Positions 51,785-60,596 of a stretch of DNA of 64,000 bases are shown here, one piece after another. Position numbers and translations under genes: made by a program. The first letter of the stretch is position 1. Every line of letters starts with the position of its first letter. The notes below the pieces were generated by a model that saw only the letters and a list, made by a program, of their open reading frames with translations, ran no database searches and was not told the origin of the DNA. The stretch is taken from NCBI RefSeq assembly GCF_042680805.1, contig NZ_JBHUEM010000045.1, positions 178,125 through 242,124 on the forward strand. Reading direction: 5' to 3'. Source of the stretch: Bacillus_CJ salitolerans (GTDB lineage: Bacteria > Bacillota > Bacilli > Bacillales > SA4).

Positions 51785-51957
51785 CGTAGGCTTTCGGTGT
51801 GAAAAACAGGCAGGTCTCCTGGCTCATGATCAACATAATCTACGCCTTCCCATCGTCTGACAGTGACATATTGTAGATTACTACCAATTACAGTGGCGGG
51901 ACCGCGTCGGTATTTCACCGAACTTCCCTTTTAAATTAACATCATCACATGTTAATA
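51785..51957 (-). promoter_or_regulatory. Cobalamin riboswitch
   Basis: The minus strand shows the classic elements in order: AAAGGGAA and GGTG-AAATACC near 51910-51935, the B12 box GCCACTG (51891-51897) after GCGGTCCC, ATGGGAAGG in the middle (near 51845), AGCCAGGAGACC (51812-51823) and CCTGCC. A final CCTA/TAGG hairpin (51777-51790) may be the kissing-loop P13. It binds adenosyl- or methylcobalamin in the known family, and would shut the operon when B12 is plentiful. Confidence 0.93.
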
Positions 51958-52079
51958 CCTATTTTATACACTATGAAATTACATTCATTTTAACAAATAG
52001 ATTCATATTTTGTCTATGACAAATCTCATTTTGGTTTCTCATGAAACAAGAACATTCGCCAAGAGTAGCCTCAAATCAA

Positions 52080-53852
52080 CTATTTTCGAGGTAAAAAGAA
52101 AGAAAATGTCGTACCTTCATTTATTTTGCTATGAACCGAGATATTTCCTTTATGTGCTTCAATAATATTTTTTACGATCGCAAGTCCGAGTCCCGTCCCT
52201 GTTTTCCCTCTTGTTCTTGCTTTATCAGCCTTATAAAAACGTTCAAACACAAAAGGTAAATCTTCATTTGGAATCCCCGTACCAGAGTCTTGAACATCTA
52301 CTTTTAGTCCATCTGACAAGAGTGTAACCCGTACATTAACTTCCCCATTTGTGGATGTGTGTCTTATTGCATTATCAATGAGGTTTGTAAACACTTGTTC
52401 CATTCTATCGGGATCAAGGATAAAACTATCCTGACAGTTTTGACAGGTATAAGTAAGGGAAATGGACTTCTCCTTAGCTAAACCATGAAACTTACGAACC
52501 ACTCGGTCTACAAAATCCTTTATATTGGTATGTTCCTCTTGAAGCTGTATATGCCCTGCTTCCATTCGAGCTAAATCTAATAATTCATTTACTAATCGAC
52601 CCATTCGAAGGGATTCATCATAAATAACCTGAGCAATTTCCTTTTTCTCTTGTTCTGTTGCTGCGATATCATCAATGATGGCTTCGCTATATCCTTGTAG
52701 CATAGATATTGGGGTTCGTAGCTCATGCGAGACGTTTGCAATAAAGTCCTTTCGTAATTTATCTAGTCTTCTTTCTTCTGTCATGTCACGGATAACCGCC
52801 ACAGCACCACGAATTTGTGTTCCATTATACAAAGGGCCCATTACAATAACCCAATTACGCCCTTGAAAGCTGAGCTCTATTAGTTGTTCACGTTCAGATG
52901 AAACTACACGTCCAAAAAGTTCTTTTACTTCTATCGGAACCTCAATGTCTGATCTAGATTCCATTCCTTGTTCATAGTACCATGCTTGTAAGAACCTCTC
53001 TGCAGGTGGATTTGAAATTTGCATCATACCATTACGATTTAGCGTAATCACTCCATCTGCCATACTGCTTAAAATACTAAATAATTGTTCTTTCTCATGT
53101 CTTAGTGCGTCAATATTTAATTTTAATTGTGTACCCATTTTATTAAAGGCAACGGCAAGTTCGCCTATTTCATCTCTTGTTAGAATAGGAAGCTTCGTTT
53201 CAAATCTTCCTTTCGCCATTTGGAAAGCAGCCTCTCTCATCCTTATTAATGGAGAGGTAATCCTCGTTGAGAGGAAAAAGGCAAAGAAGGTGGTTAGCAT
53301 AAAAGCTATTCCAGCTGCTAAGAAAATGAGTTTAGTCGTTTGTTTAGTTGTTTGTTCAATTGCATAGAGGGATTGGTATAGAAATACAGCACTTTTAGGC
53401 TGTGATTCGATTGGAACCCCTACTATGATAATTTCATAATACGTGTCATTCTCCATCTTAAAGGATGAGAGTTCCGTTTTCATCGTAACCGTTCGTTGGT
53501 CAGTGAAAACCTTTGAAAGTACTGGATCCTCTTTAATATATGACAGCGGTATTTCAACCATTTCGTCACCTGAAGTTGAATACCAAAAGTGTTCCTCATC
53601 ATCTACTATCAGTACCTTCGTTAACGGGTCAACTACCTCTGCTGAAATCGATTTTGCAAGTTCGTTATCTCCGTATGTATCCATGATCTTGGCAATTTTA
53701 TTGGCTACTTGGGTAAGATCTTTTTCCGCTTCATTCACATGGTATTGTTCGAAAAACTCGAGGAGCATGATGGTTAGCATAAGTAGTACGAATGATACGA
53801 GTAATAGTATCGTCATCCATAGTTTTCCTACCACACTTCTCCAGAGCTTCAT
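52080..53852 (-). CDS. resE: Sensor histidine kinase ResE
   Basis: A 590-residue kinase for the aerobic/anaerobic switch. Order: membrane segment about 10-30, an extracytoplasmic region, second membrane segment about 170-192, HAMP (195-245), a PAS-like domain (about 255-365), phosphoacceptor His in VSHELRTP, and an ATPase domain with NAIRHT, DSGTGIP and GKTGTGLGL. The start overlaps resD by four bases. I see no strong terminator after it. Confidence 0.95.
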   Translation of the reverse strand: MKLWRSVVGKLWMTILLLVSFVLLMLTIMLLEFFEQYHVNEAEKDLTQVANKIAKIMDTYGDNELAKSISAEVVDPLTKVLIVDDEEHFWYSTSGDEMVEIPLSYIKEDPVLSKVFTDQRTVTMKTELSSFKMENDTYYEIIIVGVPIESQPKSAVFLYQSLYAIEQTTKQTTKLIFLAAGIAFMLTTFFAFFLSTRITSPLIRMREAAFQMAKGRFETKLPILTRDEIGELAVAFNKMGTQLKLNIDALRHEKEQLFSILSSMADGVITLNRNGMMQISNPPAERFLQAWYYEQGMESRSDIEVPIEVKELFGRVVSSEREQLIELSFQGRNWVIVMGPLYNGTQIRGAVAVIRDMTEERRLDKLRKDFIANVSHELRTPISMLQGYSEAIIDDIAATEQEKKEIAQVIYDESLRMGRLVNELLDLARMEAGHIQLQEEHTNIKDFVDRVVRKFHGLAKEKSISLTYTCQNCQDSFILDPDRMEQVFTNLIDNAIRHTSTNGEVNVRVTLLSDGLKVDVQDSGTGIPNEDLPFVFERFYKADKARTRGKTGTGLGLAIVKNIIEAHKGNISVHSKINEGTTFSFFLPRK

Positions 53853-54565
53853 TCTTCTACAACCTCAAATTTATACCCAACACCCCAAACCGTTACAATC
53901 ATTCTAGCTGCTGATTCAGATACTTTATTTAATTTCTCTCTTAGTCTTTTCACATGTGTATCGACAGTTCGAAGATCTCCGAAGAATTCATAATGCCAAA
54001 CTTCCTTCAATAACTGCTCTCTGTCATACACTTTATCTGGTGACTTCGCCAGAAAGTATAATAACTCATATTCCTTTGGTGTTAATCCGACTTCTGTTCC
54101 ATCTGCTGTTACTCGATGTGCATCGTTATCTATTGTTATATGAGGGAATACAAGTACATCCTTCGTATTTGTATCATTCTGCATGTACACCGCTTTTGAG
54201 GATCTTCTTAAAAGAGCCTTTACTCTAAGAACAACTTCTCTTGGGCTAAAGGGTTTGACAATATAGTCATCCGTTCCTACCTCAAATCCTTGAACTCGAT
54301 TGGCTTCCTCTCCTTTAGCTGTTAACATAATAATTGGTGTAGCCTTTTTTTCCCTCAACTCCTTGCAAACTTCCATTCCATCTTTCTCAGGCATCATCAA
54401 ATCTAAAAGAATAAGATCATAGTTATTCTCTAATGCTTTTTCGAGTGCCTCTTTTCCATTTTCAGCCTCTTCAATTTGATATCCTTCTCTTTCTAAGTAC
54501 ATTTTTAACAATCTGCGAATACGTTCCTCATCGTCCACTACTAGAATATTAACAACCTGTCCCAT
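53849..54565 (-). CDS. resD: Response regulator ResD
   Basis: An OmpR-type regulator: receiver domain with phosphoacceptor Asp in LILLDLMMPEKDG, Thr in MLTAKG and Lys in IVKPFSP, then a winged-helix DNA-binding domain (about 140-236). The ATG at 54565 gives 238 residues and has AAGAGGTG upstream; the GTG nine bases earlier overlaps it. It controls respiration and anaerobic genes with ResE. Confidence 0.96.
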   Translation of the reverse strand: MGQVVNILVVDDEERIRRLLKMYLEREGYQIEEAENGKEALEKALENNYDLILLDLMMPEKDGMEVCKELREKKATPIIMLTAKGEEANRVQGFEVGTDDYIVKPFSPREVVLRVKALLRRSSKAVYMQNDTNTKDVLVFPHITIDNDAHRVTADGTEVGLTPKEYELLYFLAKSPDKVYDREQLLKEVWHYEFFGDLRTVDTHVKRLREKLNKVSESAARMIVTVWGVGYKFEVVEE

Positions 54566-54605
54566 TTTTTCCACACCTCTTTTTAAAAGTATAAACCGTT
54601 TTTAT

Positions 54606-54632
54606 AAAAAAGCCTTCACGATTGTGAAGGCT
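54606..54632 (-). terminator. Terminator between resC and resD
   Basis: Perfect AGCCTTCAC/GTGAAGGCT stem (54611-54632) followed on the minus strand by TTTTTTAT. It should separate resABC from resDE transcripts, at least in part. Confidence 0.88.
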
Positions 54633-54637
54633 ATTCA

Positions 54638-55825
54638 TTAGGCATAAGAGTGTAAGCCTGCTAGTACTAAATTAACTACTACTAAATTGAATGTAATAAT
54701 GGCAAAGCCACCAACTGCTAACCATGCTGATTTTTCACCATGCCATCCTTTAGATAAGCGCAAATGCAGGAACGCTGCATAAAATAAAAACGTAATTAGT
54801 GCCCATACTTCTTTTGGATCCCATCCCCAGAATCTAGTCCAGGCTATTTGAGCCCATATCATGGCAAATATTAAAGCCCCTAGAGTGAATATCGGAAACC
54901 CAATCGCAACTGATCGATACGTAATTTCATCTACTAGTTGAGGGTTTACATTTCTAACTAACGGCTGAAGTGCGGCAGCAATTCTCTTACGAAGTGCTAA
55001 TCGTAGTATTCCATATAGAACGATACCAGCTAAAAGAGATAAAACTAACGTGTTTAATTTTCTAGGTGCGTCTTTGCCTTTCATCCACTCAGGTGCATTA
55101 ACAAGAGGGTGCATCGTTTCTGTTGTTAGTTCCTTACCACCAGATGGTCCTATAACAGGAGGTATATTATACACTAACTCTACTTCCTGATTTAAGTTCG
55201 GGTCTGTATACGTAAAGACTGCTTCATACTTAACTGACGAGAACCCTACTGTTAACAGGATAAAACCAAAAACGCTCAAAATACTATATAGTACAAATTC
55301 TAACCAAAAAGTACTTTTACTTTTCACCGTCTGGTCTACCATCTTTATTAAATAGATAAGTCCTGATGCAAAACTGACAGCTAAAATAGCCTCACCAAGT
55401 GCAGCCGTCGTAACATGAATTAATAACCAATCACTCTGTAATGCTGGAATTAATGGTGCAATGTCACGAGGAAACATACTTGCATAAGCAATAATTAATA
55501 AAGCAACAGGAAGCGTAAATAAACCTAGAACACTACTTTTATAAATAAAGTAAATGACAATAAAAGATAACACTAGTGCCATTCCAAAGAACGTTGTAAA
55601 CTCAAATAAATTACTCACAGGAACATGACCAGATGCGATCCATCTTGTGATAAAATATCCAAGCTGTGCTAGGAATCCACCAATTGTTACAATAATACCA
55701 ATTTTGCTCCAACGATTTTCTTTTGTTTCACTTTTTTTGTCACGAATGGCTCCACCAAAAATAAATGTAGCGACCAAATAAAGAATAAAAGCTATATATA
55801 AAAAATTACTACTTAAGGCAACCAC
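54638..55825 (-). CDS. resC: Cytochrome c biogenesis protein ResC (CcsA family)
   Basis: A multi-pass membrane protein of the system II heme-handling complex, with the tryptophan-rich WGWDPKEVWA motif and conserved histidines in HVTTAALGEA and FLHLRLSKGWHGEKS. The GTG at 55825 (395 residues) follows AAGGGGGATT, close to the B. subtilis length. It works with ResB to attach heme to cytochrome c. Confidence 0.95.
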   Translation of the reverse strand: MVALSSNFLYIAFILYLVATFIFGGAIRDKKSETKENRWSKIGIIVTIGGFLAQLGYFITRWIASGHVPVSNLFEFTTFFGMALVLSFIVIYFIYKSSVLGLFTLPVALLIIAYASMFPRDIAPLIPALQSDWLLIHVTTAALGEAILAVSFASGLIYLIKMVDQTVKSKSTFWLEFVLYSILSVFGFILLTVGFSSVKYEAVFTYTDPNLNQEVELVYNIPPVIGPSGGKELTTETMHPLVNAPEWMKGKDAPRKLNTLVLSLLAGIVLYGILRLALRKRIAAALQPLVRNVNPQLVDEITYRSVAIGFPIFTLGALIFAMIWAQIAWTRFWGWDPKEVWALITFLFYAAFLHLRLSKGWHGEKSAWLAVGGFAIITFNLVVVNLVLAGLHSYA

Positions 55826-55841
55826 TACAATCCCCCTTAAC

Positions 55842-57458
55842 CTAAGAATCTTCTGATTGATCAATTGGAACAGCAATATCTGTTCCATCTAATACTAACT
55901 CTAGTTCTTTCTTTAATCCATACCAATTTTTATTCGTATGACCAGCAATCCAATATTCATTGTTACCTTGTTTGCTAATCCAAATTCTGCGATGGTTCCA
56001 ATACATCCCTTGAATGACACCAATCATGAAGATAGCTCCGCCAATGCCTAGGATCCAAAGTGTATGATCTTTTCGGACAGTTAGACCTGATACATTTTTC
56101 GTTTCAATCCCAGCAAACTGCATTTTATATTGGTTTTCACCAAGTGGTTCAATATTCTCTCGAATGGCAACAAAACTCACTTCACCTTCAGGAGTTTTTG
56201 GAGTAAACATCTTAAATACAAAGGCTGGGTTATTTGGCACTTTTGATTTTGATGCTGGATCTCCATCTGAATCAAAGTAGAAATCTGCAAAATAACTCAT
56301 GAGCTCCACACGATATCCATTTCCTAGGTCGTATTCTGATTCAGGATCAAATAAATTAACTGTTAATGTACCAAAACTTTCTTCGGTTTCTTTTTTGATT
56401 AAATTAAACGACATTGTATTAAATTCTTGCAATTTATAATCCACTTGATAAAGTGCATAGCCGTCATGCTTTAACGGTTCATTTACACGAATTGGAAACT
56501 CCTTAATCATCTCAAGCTCTGGCTCAGCACCATGTACAATTTCGTCTGTACGTTTATAGAGAATCGCATCTGTTTGATAATTCTTTACTACGTTTCCAAC
56601 CCGTTCCAACGCTGCATTAAATACCTCAGGATCTTTTTCTTTATCATATAACTCAAGTATAAAGGCTTCACTCTTCAAGTAGTATTTCCCTTCTGTTCCA
56701 GGAATCACTTCAGTGTCCCCTTCTCTAATCCAAAGGACTTCATCTAAATACATAGAAGGAACAAAACGAAGCATGGCTCCTATTAAAAATATAATAAGTC
56801 CAATATGATTCACATACGGCCCCCACCTAGAGAACCGGTTCTTTTCAGCTAGGAGACTTCCATTCTCCATTCGGATGTTGTATCTTCGCCCTTTCAGTTT
56901 CTCATGTATCTTCGAGAGTGTTTGTTCAGGATCATTAACTGTTGATTTCCCAAACAACTTCTGCCTCTTTAGAAACCCCTCATGACGAATTACACCTTGA
57001 TTGTTTAAAGCACGGTACAGAGGAATAACACGATCCAATGAACAGATGACTAATGATATTCCAATCGATGCTATCAAAATCATATACCACCATGATCCAT
57101 ATAAATCATGAAATCCAAGAATATAATAAAGCTCACCCGTCCAGCCATATTGATCCTTATAGAATTCTTCAGGGCTAACTGTTGGCGGGATATACATTTG
57201 CTGGGGATAAATTGTCCCTAAAGCAGATGCTGCTAATGTAATAAAGATTAGCCATACACCAACCTTCACGGATGAAAAGAAATTCCATACTTTATCAACA
57301 AATGTTTTTTTATAGACTTGAGATCTGCGGGCACTACCATCATATCTCATGTCTACTAACTTGGTAGACGCTGTATCCTCCTGTAGTTTCCCACATGATT
57401 CACAAAGTACTGTCCCAAGTGGATTTACATGTCCACATTCACACTTTATATTTTCCAT
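55842..57458 (-). CDS. resB: Cytochrome c biogenesis protein ResB
   Basis: A 538-residue ResB/Ccs1 membrane protein with an N-terminal zinc-ribbon-like CECGHVNPLGTVLCESCG, three membrane segments in the first half, a large extracytoplasmic domain and a C-terminal membrane segment. The ATG at 57458 has GAAGGTGAGAG upstream. It forms the heme-ligation complex with ResC. A repeat element lies between it and resA. Confidence 0.95.
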   Translation of the reverse strand: MENIKCECGHVNPLGTVLCESCGKLQEDTASTKLVDMRYDGSARRSQVYKKTFVDKVWNFFSSVKVGVWLIFITLAASALGTIYPQQMYIPPTVSPEEFYKDQYGWTGELYYILGFHDLYGSWWYMILIASIGISLVICSLDRVIPLYRALNNQGVIRHEGFLKRQKLFGKSTVNDPEQTLSKIHEKLKGRRYNIRMENGSLLAEKNRFSRWGPYVNHIGLIIFLIGAMLRFVPSMYLDEVLWIREGDTEVIPGTEGKYYLKSEAFILELYDKEKDPEVFNAALERVGNVVKNYQTDAILYKRTDEIVHGAEPELEMIKEFPIRVNEPLKHDGYALYQVDYKLQEFNTMSFNLIKKETEESFGTLTVNLFDPESEYDLGNGYRVELMSYFADFYFDSDGDPASKSKVPNNPAFVFKMFTPKTPEGEVSFVAIRENIEPLGENQYKMQFAGIETKNVSGLTVRKDHTLWILGIGGAIFMIGVIQGMYWNHRRIWISKQGNNEYWIAGHTNKNWYGLKKELELVLDGTDIAVPIDQSEDS

Positions 57459-57505
57459 CTCTCTCACCTTCAAGAAAAACTAGTATTTATCCTACATTTA
57501 CGCAC

Positions 57506-57665
57506 GTTTATCCCCCCTAAAACAATGAGTAGAGGTATCGAAGAAGCTTTGGCGGGGGATAAACTTGGTTAAAAAGAGACTAAAACCGCCACTTCCTGTA
57601 GCCATGTCTATTTTCACAACATCCTGTTGGGTTCAACCAGTGGGGTGAGGACTCAACTCACTGAT
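57506..57665 (+). repeat. Structured repeat element A, between resA and resB
   Basis: Begins with a perfect 11-bp stem GTTTATCCCCC/GGGGGATAAAC around a 37-base loop (57506-57564), then GACTAAAACCGCC, TTCCTGT, CATCCTGT, and ends in an imperfect CAGTGGGG..CTCACTG hairpin and ACTGATT. It is homologous to element B upstream of resA, in the opposite orientation. Confidence 0.75.
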
Positions 57666-57677
57666 TAAAGATTTACT

Positions 57678-58199
57678 TTATGGCTTAATCATATTCATAT
57701 AATCATGCACCATTTTCTCTGTCATAGACCCTGTAATTACTTTGACTACCTTCCCATCCTTATCAATTAGAAATGTAGTTGGAATCGGACCTACACCATA
57801 AGCTTTCAATACTTGCTCGCCCTTATCAATAGGAATTGGAAAATTTAATTGGTGACGCTCAGCAAATCTTTTTATGACAAGTGGCGCCTCATTAACATTT
57901 AAAGCTAAAATTTCCACACCTTGCTCTTTAAAATGTTTATATTGATTCACCATGTAAGGCATTTCTTTTTCACAAGGCTTGCAATATGTACCCCAGAAAT
58001 TAAGAAACACGCCTTTACCTCTGTAATCTTCAAGTTCATATTCGTTACCCTCTAAATCTAGAAGCACAAAATTCGGAGCTTGACTTCCAACTCTTACTTT
58101 TTCCTTACTTGTAAAAAAGTTAGCATACAACGTATAACATAAGGCTGCACCTAAAACGATTAAGATGACAGACCGAATTATGAGTCGTCTATTCTTCAT
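57678..58199 (-). CDS. resA: Thiol-disulfide oxidoreductase ResA
   Basis: ResA is a membrane-anchored thioredoxin-like protein that reduces the cysteines of apocytochrome c. 173 residues: one N-terminal membrane segment (about 8-27) and a TlpA-like domain with the active site WGTYCKPCEKEMP. B. subtilis ResA has CEPC, so the first middle residue here changes from acidic to basic. The cis-Pro segment GPIPTTFLID is present. It is flanked on both sides by related repeat elements. Confidence 0.95.
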   Translation of the reverse strand: MKNRRLIIRSVILIVLGAALCYTLYANFFTSKEKVRVGSQAPNFVLLDLEGNEYELEDYRGKGVFLNFWGTYCKPCEKEMPYMVNQYKHFKEQGVEILALNVNEAPLVIKRFAERHQLNFPIPIDKGEQVLKAYGVGPIPTTFLIDKDGKVVKVITGSMTEKMVHDYMNMIKP

Positions 58200-58240
58200 T
58201 CATAACTCTCCCTTTACAACTACTAATAAAGTGAAACTTC

Positions 58241-58424
58241 AATCAGTGGGGGTTTTCCTCATCCCCCACTGATTGGTTGAGGCCCACACAGTGGGTCACA
58301 CAGACGTGCCACAGGAGTTGGCGACTTTAGTCTATATTCCTATACAGGGTTCTTACTGGCGCTTATCCCCCACTTAAACTTCTCGATTCATCTAACGTTT
58401 TGGAGTGGGGGTCTTAGCGCCAGT
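58241..58424 (-). repeat. Structured repeat element B, upstream of resA
   Basis: Read on the minus strand: an inverted repeat of about 20-base arms (58404-58424 with 58355-58374, GGCGCT and CCCCCACT kept), then GACTAAAGTCGCC, CTCCTGT, CACGTCTGT, CAACCA and a perfect 12-bp stem AATCAGTGGGGG/CCCCCACTGATT (58241-58274). Words and order match element A. The gap from 58200 to 58640 holds no gene; the rest contains the resA promoter region and AT-rich sequence. Confidence 0.75.
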
Positions 58425-58640
58425 TGGAACGGGAAAAATCTAAAACCATGTTGCCTGTCTTTGGAATGATTTTTTACGGTATAATCGTAATAATCTATAG
58501 TTATGAGATATTCAATCATGTTCCTTAAAAAAGAAAAGAACAGTAATATGCTACTATTCTCATTCTAATCATTACTATATTATAACATTTCAATTCATTA
58601 ATCATTTACCGAGAATTTGAACCTTATGTGACATCTATTA

Positions 58641-59369
58641 CTATTTTCTAGGTTGGGAAGCCATTGTTCTTAATTGCTTCACCTCGTGTGGAGTTAATTC
58701 TCGTTTTTCACCCGGATTTAAGCCAATTAGTGTCAGAAATCCATATCGTTCCCTTTTTAATTTCATCACCGGACAGCCTATTGCTTCAAACATTCTTCTA
58801 ACTTGTCTATTTCTACCTTCATGTATAAGAATTTGAACAATCGCTGTGTTTTTCTTCCGATCTGAGGAAATGAACTTTGTTTTGGCAGGAGCTGTCATTC
58901 CATCCTCTAGCTTAATTCCCTTATCAAGAGATTTTAGTTGTTCTCGAGTCGGAATTCCCTTTAGTTTAGCAATGTAAACCTTATCTACCTCGTACTTAGG
59001 GTGCATCAAAAGATTCGCAAATTCTCCATCATTCGTTAGTAGAAGAAGACCGGATGTATCGTAGTCTAACCTTCCAACTGGAAATATTCGTTTATCAACA
59101 TGTGGAAAAAAGTCCGTAACAACCTTTCTTCCCTTGTCATCCGAGACACTTGATATGACACCCGTTGGCTTATACAACATATAGTAAACTGGTTGTTCAC
59201 GCTCAATAGGAACACCGTTCACTTCAATTTTATCATTAGTAGATACTTTTGTTCCAAGTTCTTTCATAACTTTTCCATTTACTGAAACATGTCCATTTGT
59301 TATGAGTTCTTCTGCTTTTCTTCTCGAAGCAACACCAGCTTGAGCAATTACTTTTTGTAAACGTTCCAT
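58641..59369 (-). CDS. rluB: Pseudouridine synthase RluB (YpuL)
   Basis: Modifies 23S rRNA. 242 residues: an S4 RNA-binding domain (1-60, QAGVASRRKAEELI) and a RsuA/RluB catalytic domain with the Asp in GRLDYDTSGLLLLTNDG and the RNRQVRRM motif. Its place between resA and spmB is the B. subtilis order. Confidence 0.94.
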   Translation of the reverse strand: MERLQKVIAQAGVASRRKAEELITNGHVSVNGKVMKELGTKVSTNDKIEVNGVPIEREQPVYYMLYKPTGVISSVSDDKGRKVVTDFFPHVDKRIFPVGRLDYDTSGLLLLTNDGEFANLLMHPKYEVDKVYIAKLKGIPTREQLKSLDKGIKLEDGMTAPAKTKFISSDRKKNTAIVQILIHEGRNRQVRRMFEAIGCPVMKLKRERYGFLTLIGLNPGEKRELTPHEVKQLRTMASQPRK

Positions 59370-59441
59370 TCTTTTTTCACCTCACACTACATATTATCTT
59401 GTCCATCTATATTACACAAGAATCAGCTAATTAGTAAGAAA

Positions 59442-59471
59442 ATAAAAAAAGCTCGTTTTTTAAACGAGCTT
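59442..59471 (-). terminator. Terminator of dacB-spmA-spmB
   Basis: AAGCTCGTTT/AAACGAGCTT perfect stem (59449-59471) followed on the minus strand by TTTTTATTTT, starting at the spmB stop. Confidence 0.9.
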
Positions 59472-60000
59472 ACCCAAATACAATGGTTACAACAACAATT
59501 GCCGCGATGATTCCTACTAAATCCGCTAGCAATCCAATTTTTAGGGCATCGCCCATTTTCTTTATTCCAACTGCACCAAAATAGACAGTTAACACATAAA
59601 ACGTTGTATCTGTACTTCCCTGCAAAGTGGATGCAAGTCTTCCAAGAAATGAATCCGGTCCATACGTACTGATAATATCACTCGTAAGCCCTAGAGCTGC
59701 GGTTCCGGATATTGGTCTTATTAGAGCAAGTGGAACGATCTCAACCGGGATTCCTATCATGGTAAAGAGTGGTTCTATTAATCCTGTAAAGAATTCCATG
59801 GCACCGGATGCACGAAAAATTGAGATGGCAACAAGCATTCCGACTAAGTAAGGAATGATAGAGAATGCAATAGTCAGGCCCTCTTTTCCACCATCCACAA
59901 AGCTTTCATACGTAGGAACTTTTTTTAACGTTCCATAAACTAATACAAAACCGATAATAACAGGAATTAACCATAAGGAAATTGTAGTTATGATGGTCAT
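59470..60000 (-). CDS. spmB: Spore maturation protein SpmB
   Basis: A 176-residue membrane protein of the nucleoside-recognition (Gate) family, with IPYLVGMLVAI, PISGTAALGLTSDI and GSTDTTFYVLTVYFG segments. Needed with SpmA for full spore-core dehydration in B. subtilis. It overlaps spmA by four bases. Confidence 0.95.
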   Translation of the reverse strand: MTIITTISLWLIPVIIGFVLVYGTLKKVPTYESFVDGGKEGLTIAFSIIPYLVGMLVAISIFRASGAMEFFTGLIEPLFTMIGIPVEIVPLALIRPISGTAALGLTSDIISTYGPDSFLGRLASTLQGSTDTTFYVLTVYFGAVGIKKMGDALKIGLLADLVGIIAAIVVVTIVFG

Positions 60001-60596
60001 CTTGAATTCCTTCCTTTCTTAATCCTGCGATGATAAAAATATCGATCTATTAGAACGGCACCGATCGTAGATAGAATAGTTGCAACTAATGTTGTTCCAA
60101 CAATTTCTGTAGGGCTTGCCGAGTCATATTGCATTCTAATGGCGATCACAGTAGTCGGGATGAGGGTTAAGCTTGATGTATTGATTGCTAAAAAGGTAAT
60201 CATTGACCTGCTGGCAGAATCTTTTCCACCGTTTAGCTCCCTCAGCTGTTCCATTGCCTTTATTCCCATTGGAGTCGCTGCATTTCCAAGACCAAACATA
60301 TTGGCAATCATGTTTGATAAAATATACCCCATTGCGGGGTGTTCAATCGGAACGTCTGGAAATAACCTACGAACGATTGGTTTAAACAATCTTGCTAAAG
60401 ACTCTAGTAGTCCTGCATTTTGAGCGATTCTCATTAATCCAAGCCAAAATACAAGAATACTAATAAATCCAATACAAATGGTAACCGCTTCCTTTGCACC
60501 AGTAAATACTGCTTCATTTACTTGCTCCATTGTCCCATTTATCATAGCAAAGATGATCCCTATTACCGTTAGTAACATCCAAATAATATTAACCAT
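59997..60596 (-). CDS. spmA: Spore maturation protein SpmA
   Basis: A 199-residue membrane protein of the same Gate family as SpmB, with FWLGLMRIAQNAGL, GNAATPMGIKAMEQL and the TLIPTTVIAIR segment. It overlaps the end of dacB by eight bases, so dacB-spmA-spmB is one operon. Confidence 0.95.
   Translation of the reverse strand: MVNIIWMLLTVIGIIFAMINGTMEQVNEAVFTGAKEAVTICIGFISILVFWLGLMRIAQNAGLLESLARLFKPIVRRLFPDVPIEHPAMGYILSNMIANMFGLGNAATPMGIKAMEQLRELNGGKDSASRSMITFLAINTSSLTLIPTTVIAIRMQYDSASPTEIVGTTLVATILSTIGAVLIDRYFYHRRIKKGRNSR

Noticed and set aside
57506..57665. Ordinary terminator of resA
   Set aside because: The element is long, has two hairpins without a T-run after either on the minus strand, and has a homologue on the other side of resA.
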